Shown here in pieces: positions 50,361 through 58,503 of a stretch of DNA of 64,000 nucleotides. Every line of letters starts with the position of its first letter. Position 1 is the first letter of the stretch. The position numbers were made by a program, and so were the translations under genes. Source of the DNA: Petropleomorpha daqingensis (GTDB lineage: Bacteria; Actinomycetota; Actinomycetes; Mycobacteriales; Geodermatophilaceae). Location of the stretch: the NCBI RefSeq assembly GCF_013408985.1, contig NZ_JACBZT010000001.1, forward strand, positions 248,001 to 312,000, read 5' to 3'. The notes under the pieces were generated by a model. That model was not told the origin of the DNA. It saw nothing but the letters and a program-made list of their open reading frames with translations, and did not search any database.

Positions 50361-53251
50361 CCGAGCCCGTCCTCGGCGGCGAGCGCCGCGGCGCGGTCGG
50401 GGTGGGCGAACGCCTCGGCGAGCGCCTGCCGCAGCGGCCACGCGCCGGCCCGCCAGGCCAGCGCGCGGCCGAGGGCGTCCGGCGTCCCGTCCACGGAGTC
50501 GAACTCCGCGCCCGGCCACCAGGCGACCCGGCGTCCGCCGATGGTGAGCCGGTCGTGGACGGCGACCTCGCCGTCCAGGACGTCGACGCCGAGCCGGGCG
50601 GCGGCGAGCGCGGCGCCGGGCAGCTCCCGCCACGCCAGCCGCCGGTCCGGCGTGCCCTCGGGGGCGCCGGACACCAGTTCGCTCGCCAGCGGCAGATCGA
50701 GCAGGTCGGCGACGGCGTCCGGCTGCCCGCCGGCCGGTACCAGCGGCGCATCGACCAGTGGCTGCAACCACGGTGCATCGAGGACGACGGCCTCCTCGAC
50801 CACCCGGTCCGGTGCGACGCGGACCCGGGGCGGGGGGTCGACGTCCACGCCGTCCAGCGCCTCGGCGAGCCGGCCGTACACCGTGCGCAGCAGCTCCGGC
50901 CGGACCGTGCGCGCCGGGTCACCGAGCCGCTGGAGCAGGTCGGTCGAGGCGTCGACGTCGTCGAGGACCTCGTCGAGGGTGGCCGGCGGGCGCAGCAGGT
51001 CGAGCAGGGCGGGCTCGACGTCGACCGGTTCGTACAGTCCCTGTAGCGAGGTGCTCCGCGGGTCGCGCAGCCGGTCCGGTCGGCGTCCGTCCAGCACGGG
51101 GTGGGTCGACAGCCACCACCGCAGGTAGCTCGGGACGTCGGTGTCCCCCAGCCGGACGTCGACCCAGGCCTGCGCCGGCAGTGCGGCGAGCAGGGCGAGT
51201 GCGTGGGACCAGTCGGTGACCAGCTCCAGGTCGCGGACGGCGGTCAGCGGCGGCCACTGCGGCGGCGGGGCATCGCGCGGCAGCCGGTCGAGGACGGCGT
51301 CCACCCACTCGCCGGCGCCGTCGACGTCGAGGTCGTCGGGCTCGTCGGCGGTGGTCAGGGCGAAGGTGTCGAGGACGCCGACCGCCCGGAGCGCGTCGCG
51401 GTCGGCCGCCGGCTCGCCGAGCACCCCCAGAGCGCCCGGCTCGAGGACCTCGGCGAGCGGGGAGCCGGGCAGCACGAGCTCGCCGGCCGGCGCCCAGCCC
51501 CCGTCGGCGTCGGGCAGCGCGAGCTCGGCCAGCCACGGCAGCTCCCCCGGCCGCACGTCCGCGGCGGCGACCAGCGCCAGCACGGCCTCGGCCAGCGCGG
51601 CGGGGTCGTCGACCTCGCCGTCCTCCACGGCGTCGACCGACCGCTCGACGACGTCGCGCACGAGCGGATCGGCGAGCACCGCGGCGGCGGTGGCGGGCCG
51701 TGCGCCGAGCCGCTCGAGCAGGCGGCGGCCCGGTCCGGCCGCCGCCTCGGGCACGGCGATCCGCAGCCCCAGCGGGGCGAGCCGGTCGGCCGGCAGGCCG
51801 GGCTCGGGCAGCAGCACGCCGGCGGGGCCGTGCGCGGTGCGGCCGTCGGCGAGCGGCACGGGCAGCGCACCGAGCTCCTCGCGGTCGGCGTCGGCGAACG
51901 CCGCGTAGAACCGCGCCCACCAGCCCGGCGGCCGGTCGATCCCGCGCACCGCCTCCACGACCTCGGCCAGGCCGATCCGCCGCACGCCGAGCGCGGCCAG
52001 CACGGGTGCGTCGGTGCGTCGCGACCAGTTCGCCGGCAGCAGGCCCGGGACGACGCCGGCCAGCGCGGCGACGCGTTCCTCGGTGGGGTCGTCGAGCGCG
52101 ACCGCCCGGTCGGGTCGCTGCAGTTCGTCGTCCTCGCCGGCGACCGGGAGCCAGGCGAGCCCGCGCAGCCGGTCGAGCACCGCCCGGGCCAGAGCGGCGT
52201 CCAGCTCGGCGGCGGCCAGCCCGACCCGCGGCACGAGTGCGAGGACGCCGGCCTCCCGCGGCAGGCCGGAGAGCAGGTCGGCGTAGGTGTCCGCGGCGAC
52301 CCCGACGAGGTGGTCGGTGACCGGGCCGGGCAGCACGTGCCGCCGATCAGGACCGAGCGGGAACGGCGCGATCAGCCGCGCGGGCAGCGACAGCGGCTCG
52401 TCGCTCGGCGTCGGCGCGTGCACCACCTGCCGCCCGGTCAGCGGACCGGCCACCGGGACCGCCCAGGTGACGGTGTAGCCCCGCCGCTCGCGCTCCTCGA
52501 CCGGCCGGTCGGCGAGCAGCTCGGCCGGCACCTCCCCCGACCGCTGCGCCACGTGCCACTCGCCGTCCTCGATGGCGAGGTTGCGGATCGCGCCCTGGGT
52601 GTCGATCTCGATGCGCTCGAGCCCGGGCAGGGCCAGCAGCAGCTCGGCGTCGAGGGCCTCCAGCGCGGCCGCCACCGCGGCGTGCGCTCCGGGCCGCAGC
52701 GGCAGCACGACCTCGGTGGCGAACCCGTCCGGCGGCGATCCCTCCGCGGGCCAGGGCAGCCGCAGCGCCGGGACGGCGCCGTCCCGGCGGGCCAGCTCCT
52801 CGGTGAGCGACGGCAGCGCGGCCACCTCCGCCCGCGTGCGGGCCGCGCTGAACGCCACCCCGCCGCCGGTCGACAGCACCACGGGCTCGTCGCTGACCGC
52901 GAGCACCGCTGCGAAGCCGACGCCGAACCGGCCGACGGTCGCCGGTCCGTCGCGCTTGGCCGACGCCCGCAGCGTGGCCAGCGCCTGCACGCCGGCGGCG
53001 TCCAGCGGCGCGCCGGTGTTGGCCGCGCGCAGCTCGTCGCCGGTCAGCTCCAGCCGCAGCCGGCCGGGCACGCCGGCGCGGACCGCCGCGTCGGCGGCGT
53101 TCTGCGCCAGCTCGACCAGCAGCCGGTCGCGGTAGCCGCCGCGGACCAGGTCCTCCTCGGCGTTGGCGTCCTCGCGGAAGCGGGCCGGGGAGTCCGCCCA
53201 GGCCGCCAGCACCCGCCGCCGGATCGCCGCGGTGTCGAAGGGATCGGCCAC
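50357..53251 (-). CDS. Sacsin/Hsp90-like ATPase domain protein (964 aa)
   Basis: The N-terminal ~200 residues match the sacsin N-terminal ATPase-like (GHKL/Bergerat) fold: LLVELAQNAADAAVRAG with Glu47, Asn51 and Asp54, a nucleotide-binding turn AANTGAPLD near 77-84 and the ATP-lid GRFGVGFAAV (107-116). The remaining 750 residues have no recognised domain and are leucine/alanine-rich. No middle-domain Hsp90 motif is seen. The GTG at 53251 is 7 bases after GATGCT; an ATG at 53263 is an alternative. Divergent from the aldehyde dehydrogenase operon. Chaperone, regulatory or defence roles are possible. Confidence 0.75.
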   Translation of the reverse strand: MADPFDTAAIRRRVLAAWADSPARFREDANAEEDLVRGGYRDRLLVELAQNAADAAVRAGVPGRLRLELTGDELRAANTGAPLDAAGVQALATLRASAKRDGPATVGRFGVGFAAVLAVSDEPVVLSTGGGVAFSAARTRAEVAALPSLTEELARRDGAVPALRLPWPAEGSPPDGFATEVVLPLRPGAHAAVAAALEALDAELLLALPGLERIEIDTQGAIRNLAIEDGEWHVAQRSGEVPAELLADRPVEERERRGYTVTWAVPVAGPLTGRQVVHAPTPSDEPLSLPARLIAPFPLGPDRRHVLPGPVTDHLVGVAADTYADLLSGLPREAGVLALVPRVGLAAAELDAALARAVLDRLRGLAWLPVAGEDDELQRPDRAVALDDPTEERVAALAGVVPGLLPANWSRRTDAPVLAALGVRRIGLAEVVEAVRGIDRPPGWWARFYAAFADADREELGALPVPLADGRTAHGPAGVLLPEPGLPADRLAPLGLRIAVPEAAAGPGRRLLERLGARPATAAAVLADPLVRDVVERSVDAVEDGEVDDPAALAEAVLALVAAADVRPGELPWLAELALPDADGGWAPAGELVLPGSPLAEVLEPGALGVLGEPAADRDALRAVGVLDTFALTTADEPDDLDVDGAGEWVDAVLDRLPRDAPPPQWPPLTAVRDLELVTDWSHALALLAALPAQAWVDVRLGDTDVPSYLRWWLSTHPVLDGRRPDRLRDPRSTSLQGLYEPVDVEPALLDLLRPPATLDEVLDDVDASTDLLQRLGDPARTVRPELLRTVYGRLAEALDGVDVDPPPRVRVAPDRVVEEAVVLDAPWLQPLVDAPLVPAGGQPDAVADLLDLPLASELVSGAPEGTPDRRLAWRELPGAALAAARLGVDVLDGEVAVHDRLTIGGRRVAWWPGAEFDSVDGTPDALGRALAWRAGAWPLRQALAEAFAHPDRAAALAAEDGLG

Positions 53252-53280
53252 GCGCGACAGCATCGCAGGGGGCCAGCGGT

Positions 53281-53340
53281 GATCAGGTGACCTGATCGAA
53301 GGCTGTCCTCCCGCACCAGCGTTGATACGGGAGGACAGCC
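53281..53340. promoter_or_regulatory. Two palindromes in a divergent promoter region
   Basis: GATCAGGTGACCTGATC (53281-53297) is a perfect 17-base palindrome. Four bases on, a second inverted repeat has perfect 13-base arms, GGCTGTCCTCCCG at 53301-53313 and its complement at 53328-53340, around 14 bases. GGGAGGAC recurs once more at 53349-53356. They lie between the large ATPase gene and the aldehyde dehydrogenase gene. Confidence 0.65.
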
Positions 53341-53394
53341 GTTGGCGCGGGAGGACGTCGCCCGCCCTCACCTACGCGTCGGTAACTTCGCGGG

Positions 53395-53400
53395 TAATCT
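53395..53400 (+). promoter_or_regulatory. -10 hexamer TAATCT of the aldehyde dehydrogenase operon
   Basis: TAATCT is followed by 6 bases and the ATG at 53407. No ribosome site is present, so the operon's first gene is probably leaderless. Confidence 0.55.
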
Positions 53401-53406
53401 CCGGCC

Positions 53407-54945
53407 ATGTCGCTCGCCGAAGAGATGGACACGGTCACCGCCGCCTCGGCCGGCACGGTCGACCGGCACGCCACGACGGAGACCTTCGAGTCGACCGATC
53501 CGGCCAGCGGCGCGGTCGTCGGCGTCTTCCCCGTCCACGACGCCGCCGCCGTCCGCGAGACCGTCGAGCGGGCCCGCCCCGCGGCCTCGCGCTGGGGCCT
53601 GCTCGGCTACGACGGCCGCAAGCAGCGCCTCGCCGCCTACCGCGGCTACCTGGCCCGGCGCATGCACGAGCTCGCCGACCTGGTGCACCGCGAGAACGGC
53701 AAGCCGCACGCCGACGCGATCCTCGAGATCACCCTCGCGATCGACCACCTCGCCTGGGCCGCCAACCACGCCCGCAAGGTCCTCGGCCCGCGCAAGGTGC
53801 ACGCCGGGATGCTCGCGGCCAACCACGCCGCCTACCTCGAGTACCAGCCGATGGGCGTCGTCGGCGTGATCGGCCCGTGGAACTACCCGGTGTTCACGCC
53901 GATGGGCTCGATCGCCTACGCGCTGTCGGCCGGCAACGCCGTCGTCTTCAAGCCGTCCGAACACACCCCCGCGATCGGCGCCTGGCTGGCCGCCGCGTGG
54001 CGGGCCGCCGTCCCCGACGCCGCCGACGCCTTCCAGGTGGTGACCGGCTTCGGCGACACCGGCTCGGCGCTGTGCCGCGCCGGCGTCGACAAGCTGGCCT
54101 TCACCGGCTCGGCCCCGACCGGCCGCAAGGTCATGGCCGCGTGCGCGGAGAACCTCGTCCCGGTGCTCATGGAGCTCGGCGGCAAGGACGCGATGATCGT
54201 CGACGACGACGCCGACGTGGCGGCCGCCGCCGACGCCGCCGTCTGGGGCGCGATGAGCAACGCCGGCCAGACCTGCATCGGCATCGAGCGCGTCTACGCC
54301 ACCGAGAAGGTCTACGACGCCTTCGTCGCCGAGGTGCAGAAGAAGGTCGAGGGCCTGCGGCCCGGTTCGGACGACGAGGCCGCCTACGGGCCGATGACCA
54401 TGGCCTCGCAGGCCGACGTCGTGCAGCGGCACCTCGACGACGCCGCGGCGAAGGGCGGCCGCACGCTCGCCGGCGGCACGATCGAGAACGGCTTCATCGC
54501 CCCGACCGTGCTGGTCGACGTCCCGGAGACCTCCGACGCGGTGCGCGAGGAGACCTTCGGCCCGACGCTCACCATCGCCAAGGTGCGCGACGCCGAGCAG
54601 GCACTCGAGCTGACCAACGACTCCGCCCACGGCCTCGGCGGCTCGGTCTACTCGAAGTCCAAGGACCGCGCCATGGACCTCGCCCGGCGGATGCGCAGCG
54701 GCATGACCTCGATCAACTCCGTGCTCACCTTCGCCTCGGTGCCGTCGCTGCCCTTCGGCGGCGTGGGCAACAGCGGCTTCGGCCGGATCCACGGTGAGGA
54801 CGGGCTCAAGGAGTTCACCCGCGCCAAGGCGATCACCCGCCAGCGGGTACCGCTGCCGGTGAACCTGATGAGCTTCGGCCGGCCGGCGCAGGCCGCCGAC
54901 GCGCTCGCCCGGGTGATGGGCCTCGTCCACGGCCGGCACCGCTGA
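53407..54945 (+). CDS. NAD(P)-dependent aldehyde dehydrogenase (512 aa)
   Basis: Class-3-like aldehyde dehydrogenase. GVIGPWNYPVFTPMGSIAYA is the cofactor-fold start, VPVLMELGGKDAMIV contains the general base Glu256, and NAGQTCIGIERV contains the nucleophile Cys290. FGGVGNSGFGR lies near the end. It oxidises an aldehyde, perhaps one made by the coupled GMC oxidoreductase, whose ATG overlaps this stop codon (TGATG). Divergent from the large ATPase gene. Confidence 0.93.
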   Translation: MSLAEEMDTVTAASAGTVDRHATTETFESTDPASGAVVGVFPVHDAAAVRETVERARPAASRWGLLGYDGRKQRLAAYRGYLARRMHELADLVHRENGKPHADAILEITLAIDHLAWAANHARKVLGPRKVHAGMLAANHAAYLEYQPMGVVGVIGPWNYPVFTPMGSIAYALSAGNAVVFKPSEHTPAIGAWLAAAWRAAVPDAADAFQVVTGFGDTGSALCRAGVDKLAFTGSAPTGRKVMAACAENLVPVLMELGGKDAMIVDDDADVAAAADAAVWGAMSNAGQTCIGIERVYATEKVYDAFVAEVQKKVEGLRPGSDDEAAYGPMTMASQADVVQRHLDDAAAKGGRTLAGGTIENGFIAPTVLVDVPETSDAVREETFGPTLTIAKVRDAEQALELTNDSAHGLGGSVYSKSKDRAMDLARRMRSGMTSINSVLTFASVPSLPFGGVGNSGFGRIHGEDGLKEFTRAKAITRQRVPLPVNLMSFGRPAQAADALARVMGLVHGRHR

Positions 54946-56567
54946 TGGCAGAAGTCGCGACTTCTGCCGAGTTCGACGTCGTCGTCGTCGGGGCCGGCTC
55001 GGCGGGGTCGGCACTCGCGGGGCGGCTGTCCGAGGACCCGTCGCTGAAGGTGCTCATCCTGGAGGCCGGCGGCTCGGACGACGTCCTCGAGGTGCAGATC
55101 CCGGCGGCGCTCTACAAGCTCTGGCGCACCCGCCGCGACTGGAACTACACGACCGAGCCGCAGCCGGGCCTGGGCGGACGACGGCTGTTCTGGCCCCGCG
55201 GCAAGATGCTCGGCGGCTCGTCGTCGTTCAACGCGATGATCTACATCCGCGGCGCGGCAGCCGACTACGACGAGTGGGCGAAGCTCACCGGCGACCCGTC
55301 GTGGTCCTACGAGCACGTCCTCCCCCTGTTCAAGCGGATGGAGGACAACGCCCGCGGCGCCGACGAGTTCCACGGGGTGGGCGGCCCGCTGCGGGTCGAG
55401 GACCTCCGCTCGCCGCACCGGTGGAGCCGCGCCGTCGTCCAGGCCGCGGTGGCCGCCGGCTACCCGCGCAACGACGACTTCAACGGTGCCCGGCAGGAGG
55501 GCGTCGGCTTCTACCAGGTCACCCAGAAGCGGGGACGGCGCTGGTCGGCCGCCGACGCCTACCTCAAGCCCGCGATCGACCGGCCCAACCTGACCGTGCT
55601 CACGGGCGCGCAGGTGACCCGCGTGCTCGTCGAGGGTGGCCGGGCGACCGGTGTCGAGTACCGCCGCGGCGGCACGCTGCACGTCGCCCGGGCGGCCTCG
55701 GAGGTCGTGCTCTCCGGCGGTGCGATCAACTCCCCGCAGCTGCTGCTGCTCTCGGGCATCGGCCCGGCCGCGCACCTGCGCGAGGTCGGCGTCGACGTCG
55801 TCCACGACCTGCCCGGCGTCGGGCTCGGGCTGCAGGACCACCCGCTGGTGCCGGTCATCTGGCACGTGCGCGGCGGCAAGTCGCTGTTCCGCGCCGAGTC
55901 GCCGTCGGGGTACGCGCAGTGGTTCGGCGCCCGGCGCGGCCCGCTGACCTCCAACCTCGCCGAGAGCGGCCTGTTCACGAGGTCGCGCGAGGACCTCGCC
56001 GAGCCCGATCTGCAGTTCCACTTCCTGCCGGTGAAGTTCTGGCGGCAGGCCGAGGTGGACCCGGACGTCGACGCGTTCACCGCCGCCGCCGTGCTCGTCG
56101 ACGTGCACTCCCGCGGCTCGGTGCGGCTGCGCTCGGCCGACCCGACGTGGGCGCCGGCGATCGACGCGGGCTACCTGACCGACGAGCGCGACCTGGACGC
56201 GCTGGTGTGCGGCATCGAGAAGGCCCGCGAGATCGCGCAGGCCGCCCCCCTGGCGTCGGTGCTGGCCGACGAGTGGTCGCCGGGCGGGACGGTGCAGGGC
56301 CGCGAGCCGCTGCGGACCAAGGTCCGGGAGACCCTCGAGTCGCTGTACCACCCGGTCAGCTCCTGCCGGATGGGCACCGATGACCTCGCCGTCGTCGACC
56401 CGACCCTGACCGTGCACGGGCTGGAGGGGCTGCGGATCGCCGACGCCTCGGTCATGCCGACGCTGGTGCGCGGCAACACCAACGCGCCGACGATCCTCAT
56501 CGCCGAGCGGGCCGCCGACCTGATCACCGGACGCACCGTCGACCCCGCTCTGACGGCGCACCGCTGA
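54945..56567 (+). CDS. GMC-family oxidoreductase (choline-dehydrogenase-like)
   Basis: 540-residue FAD-dependent alcohol dehydrogenase. The dinucleotide fold is VVVGAGSAGSALAGRL with GxGxxG at 16-21, followed by MLGGSSSFNAMIYIRG and the second signature GGAINSPQLLLLSGIG. The proton-abstracting His469 is in LYHPVSSCRMG and NTNAPT is the final motif. With the aldehyde dehydrogenase it should convert an alcohol to a carboxylic acid in two steps. The ATG overlaps the preceding stop, but the palindrome at 54947-54968 covers codons 2-8. Confidence 0.93.
   Translation: MAEVATSAEFDVVVVGAGSAGSALAGRLSEDPSLKVLILEAGGSDDVLEVQIPAALYKLWRTRRDWNYTTEPQPGLGGRRLFWPRGKMLGGSSSFNAMIYIRGAAADYDEWAKLTGDPSWSYEHVLPLFKRMEDNARGADEFHGVGGPLRVEDLRSPHRWSRAVVQAAVAAGYPRNDDFNGARQEGVGFYQVTQKRGRRWSAADAYLKPAIDRPNLTVLTGAQVTRVLVEGGRATGVEYRRGGTLHVARAASEVVLSGGAINSPQLLLLSGIGPAAHLREVGVDVVHDLPGVGLGLQDHPLVPVIWHVRGGKSLFRAESPSGYAQWFGARRGPLTSNLAESGLFTRSREDLAEPDLQFHFLPVKFWRQAEVDPDVDAFTAAAVLVDVHSRGSVRLRSADPTWAPAIDAGYLTDERDLDALVCGIEKAREIAQAAPLASVLADEWSPGGTVQGREPLRTKVRETLESLYHPVSSCRMGTDDLAVVDPTLTVHGLEGLRIADASVMPTLVRGNTNAPTILIAERAADLITGRTVDPALTAHR
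54947..54968. repeat. 22-bp perfect palindrome at a start codon
   Basis: Left half GGCAGAAGTCG, right half its exact complement, immediately after the AT of the GMC start codon. The same 22 bases form the core of the terminator palindrome at 27372-27405. It is probably a mobile or recurrent palindromic element rather than a normal ribosome-site sequence. Confidence 0.7.
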
Positions 56568-56579
56568 CGCCCCGGACGA

Positions 56580-56609
56580 GCGGGGTCCCCGCGCAGGCAG
56601 GGACCCCGC
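56580..56609. terminator. Stem-loop between convergent genes
   Basis: Perfect 10-base arms GCGGGGTCCC (56580-56589) and GGGACCCCGC (56600-56609) with a 10-base loop lie just after the GMC stop and before the end of the convergent exported-protein gene. Confidence 0.75.
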
Positions 56610-56624
56610 CGCCGGGAACGCGGA

Positions 56625-57116
56625 TCAGACCTGGAAGAAGGTGCGGGACGCGTCAGCCACCGTGGTGCTGACGTTGTTCGTCGTGTCGGTCAGCACGATG
56701 TTCGTGTAGGACACGCTGGCCAGGACCCGTCGCTGACCGCTGGGGCAGGTGAAGCTCGGGTCCTGCAGCGGCCCCGTGGTCAGGCTGGCCACGACCCGGC
56801 CGTTCTTCGACGCGAAGCTGCCTCCGGTCGACACCTGACCTTCGACGGCCTCCTTGTTCGCGGCCTGCGGGTGGTTGCCGCCGCCGTTGATGCAGGCGTA
56901 CACGGCGGTGGCGTCGGCGGTGAGCGTGTAGTCGATGTTGCCGTTGCCGAGGCCGCGCTCGTCGAAGCTGACGACCAGCGCGCCTGAACTGTTGACGCTG
57001 GAATCGGCCGAGTGGAACTTCCCCGTGTCGGCCGACGCGGACGCGGCGAACAGCAGGACGAAGGCGCACGCCGTCAGAACGGCCAGCGCGACGCGCACCG
57101 AGGATGCCTTGTGCAT
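56625..57116 (-). CDS. Small exported protein with signal peptide (163 aa)
   Basis: Signal peptide at residues 1-29 (LAVLTACAFVLLFAASASA, cleavage after ASASA). The mature part has beta-strand-rich polar sequence, DADSSVNSSG-like repeats and two cysteines (VYACINGG and SFTCPSGQ) that may form a disulfide. Unrecognised; probably an extracellular or wall-associated protein. The ATG at 57116 follows GAGGAGA at 5 bases. Transcription seems to come from the region 57117-57615. Confidence 0.7.
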   Translation of the reverse strand: MHKASSVRVALAVLTACAFVLLFAASASADTGKFHSADSSVNSSGALVVSFDERGLGNGNIDYTLTADATAVYACINGGGNHPQAANKEAVEGQVSTGGSFASKNGRVVASLTTGPLQDPSFTCPSGQRRVLASVSYTNIVLTDTTNNVSTTVADASRTFFQV

Positions 57117-57615
57117 CGCTGTCTCCTCAGGAAGGAGGGGTGTGCCGCGCGATGCGGGAGCCCGCGTACGTGCGTGGGCGCGACGCATCGCCGGCACTCA
57201 GAACGGGAAGTCCGGCGATACGCTGCGCGCACCCCCGGGCCGGTCACGCACGGCGTGACGACAGAGTGGTGAGCCCTGTGGTGGCGGTGGAGCGGGATCG
57301 GTTCGGGGGCCCCCGCGACCGCGGCCCCGGAGCAGCAGTCCGGCTCGAGCTCGTGGGCATCGCGGCGGCTCCCCTGGCGGAGGGTCGGCTCCGGCCTCGC
57401 CACGTCGTCGGTACGGCGAGAACCCCTCGCTGCGGGGCCTTCCACGGGGTTCCGTCCGGAACCCTTCCGGGAGGGTGCGAGGGTCACGCTGGGGAGTCAA
57501 GAGCGGACCCAACCGCAGGAACACGCCTCGGTGGTGGCCGTGGCGAGCCGTTCTCGATCCGGTACGGCACGTGAGGCAACTGACCGTTCAACCACCCGGT
57601 CCCCGTGCATCCGCG
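57117..57615. other. 499-base region without a convincing gene
   Basis: Open frames of up to about 130 codons exist on both strands but show neither a family match nor a good start. It contains the palindrome GGGTTCCGTCCGGAACCC (57447-57464) with 8-base arms. It also has several GC-rich short stems around 57420-57480. It may hold promoters for the exported-protein gene to the left. An untranslated RNA cannot be excluded. Confidence 0.4.
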
Positions 57616-58053
57616 CTACGGGGCGTCGTCCGGAGTCGGTTGTTCCACCGACAGCAGGACGTGCGCCGAGCCGCCGCACTCGTCCTGCCTGCCGATCGGC
57701 GTGTAGTCGAGCCGGTAGGTCCGTTCGAGCAGTTGCGTGCCGGTCGTCGCGTCGGTCACCGTGACGACGACCGACCGGGGCCGCAGGACGGTCGTCGCGA
57801 TCAACCGGGCGCCGGGATAACCGGTCTCCGTCGCGTGCGCGAAGCCGCACTCGGCGCCTGGCAGGCAGTGCACGGCGAGGACGAGGTGCTCCGCCCCGGG
57901 CCACCCGTCGGCCAGGTGGACGAAGACCTTCGCGGGATGGGCCACCTGGCAGATCGGCTTCCCGCACGTCGCGGCGGCCGACAGGACGGCTGCCGCGGTC
58001 AGCACCAGCGCCGTCCGGCAGCGGCGCGCGGAGCTGTGGTTCCGGCCGGACAT
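57616..58053 (-). CDS. Exported cysteine-containing protein (145 aa)
   Basis: Signal-like N-terminus (RTALVLTAAAVLSAAAT, positively charged before it) followed by CGKPICQV and three further cysteines (VHCLPGAECGF, DECGG). The sequence before the first cysteine is only a weak lipobox, so it may be secreted rather than a lipoprotein. The rest is beta-rich. Unrecognised. The ATG at 58053 follows AAGAGGCG. Confidence 0.55.
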   Translation of the reverse strand: MSGRNHSSARRCRTALVLTAAAVLSAAATCGKPICQVAHPAKVFVHLADGWPGAEHLVLAVHCLPGAECGFAHATETGYPGARLIATTVLRPRSVVVTVTDATTGTQLLERTYRLDYTPIGRQDECGGSAHVLLSVEQPTPDDAP

Positions 58054-58132
58054 GCTGCGCCTCTTGGTTCGGCGGTGTCGGGACAGTGTGCTCGCGGTCG
58101 GGCGGTCGCGGCGACCGCCCGACCGCGGTGGG

Positions 58133-58348
58133 TCAGCAGGGCGTGGCGGGACCGGCCGCGGCGCAGCCGTCGTCGACGACGGGCAGGGGGCCGCTCGGCG
58201 TCGTGGCGACGTCCGGCGCAGGGCGGCCCGTGCCGGTCAGGACGACGGTCAGCGTCACGGCGGCCGCGACGACGACCACGACGGCGGCGAGCAGGATGCG
58301 GTGCCCGGCGGCCCAGACGTAGGCGGCCCCGTGGGTGAGCGTGGTCAT
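58133..58348 (-). CDS. Single-pass membrane protein (71 aa)
   Basis: One hydrophobic helix (ILLAAVVVVVAAAVTLTVVL) after a 17-residue polar start, then an extracytoplasmic tail with two cysteines (DDGCAAAGPATPC). Unrecognised. The ATG at 58348 follows GGAAGGAA at 5 bases. It lies 79 bases upstream of the exported cysteine protein on the same strand and may be cotranscribed. It is divergent from the LuxR gene. Confidence 0.55.
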   Translation of the reverse strand: MTTLTHGAAYVWAAGHRILLAAVVVVVAAAVTLTVVLTGTGRPAPDVATTPSGPLPVVDDGCAAAGPATPC

Positions 58349-58503
58349 GGCGGTTCCTTCCGGGGTGCGCGGGAGGCGGTCCCTCCCCCAGTGCGCCCGA
58401 GCGTCGACCGCCGGATCCGCGCGCGGTATTCGCCTTCGGGCGTATTCCGCGGGCGTCGCCGGGGCCCTAGCGTTCAGGGCGCACGTCACCTGCCGGAGCA
58501 GCC

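Noticed and set aside
53368-56561. Long minus-strand frames opposite the aldehyde dehydrogenase and GMC genes
   Set aside because: Translation is His/Asp/Val-rich antisense of strong coding sequence with no start support.
57198-57524. Possible small genes on either strand in the gap at 57.1-57.6 kb
   Set aside because: No ribosome site, no leaderless promoter and Arg/Pro-rich low-complexity products.
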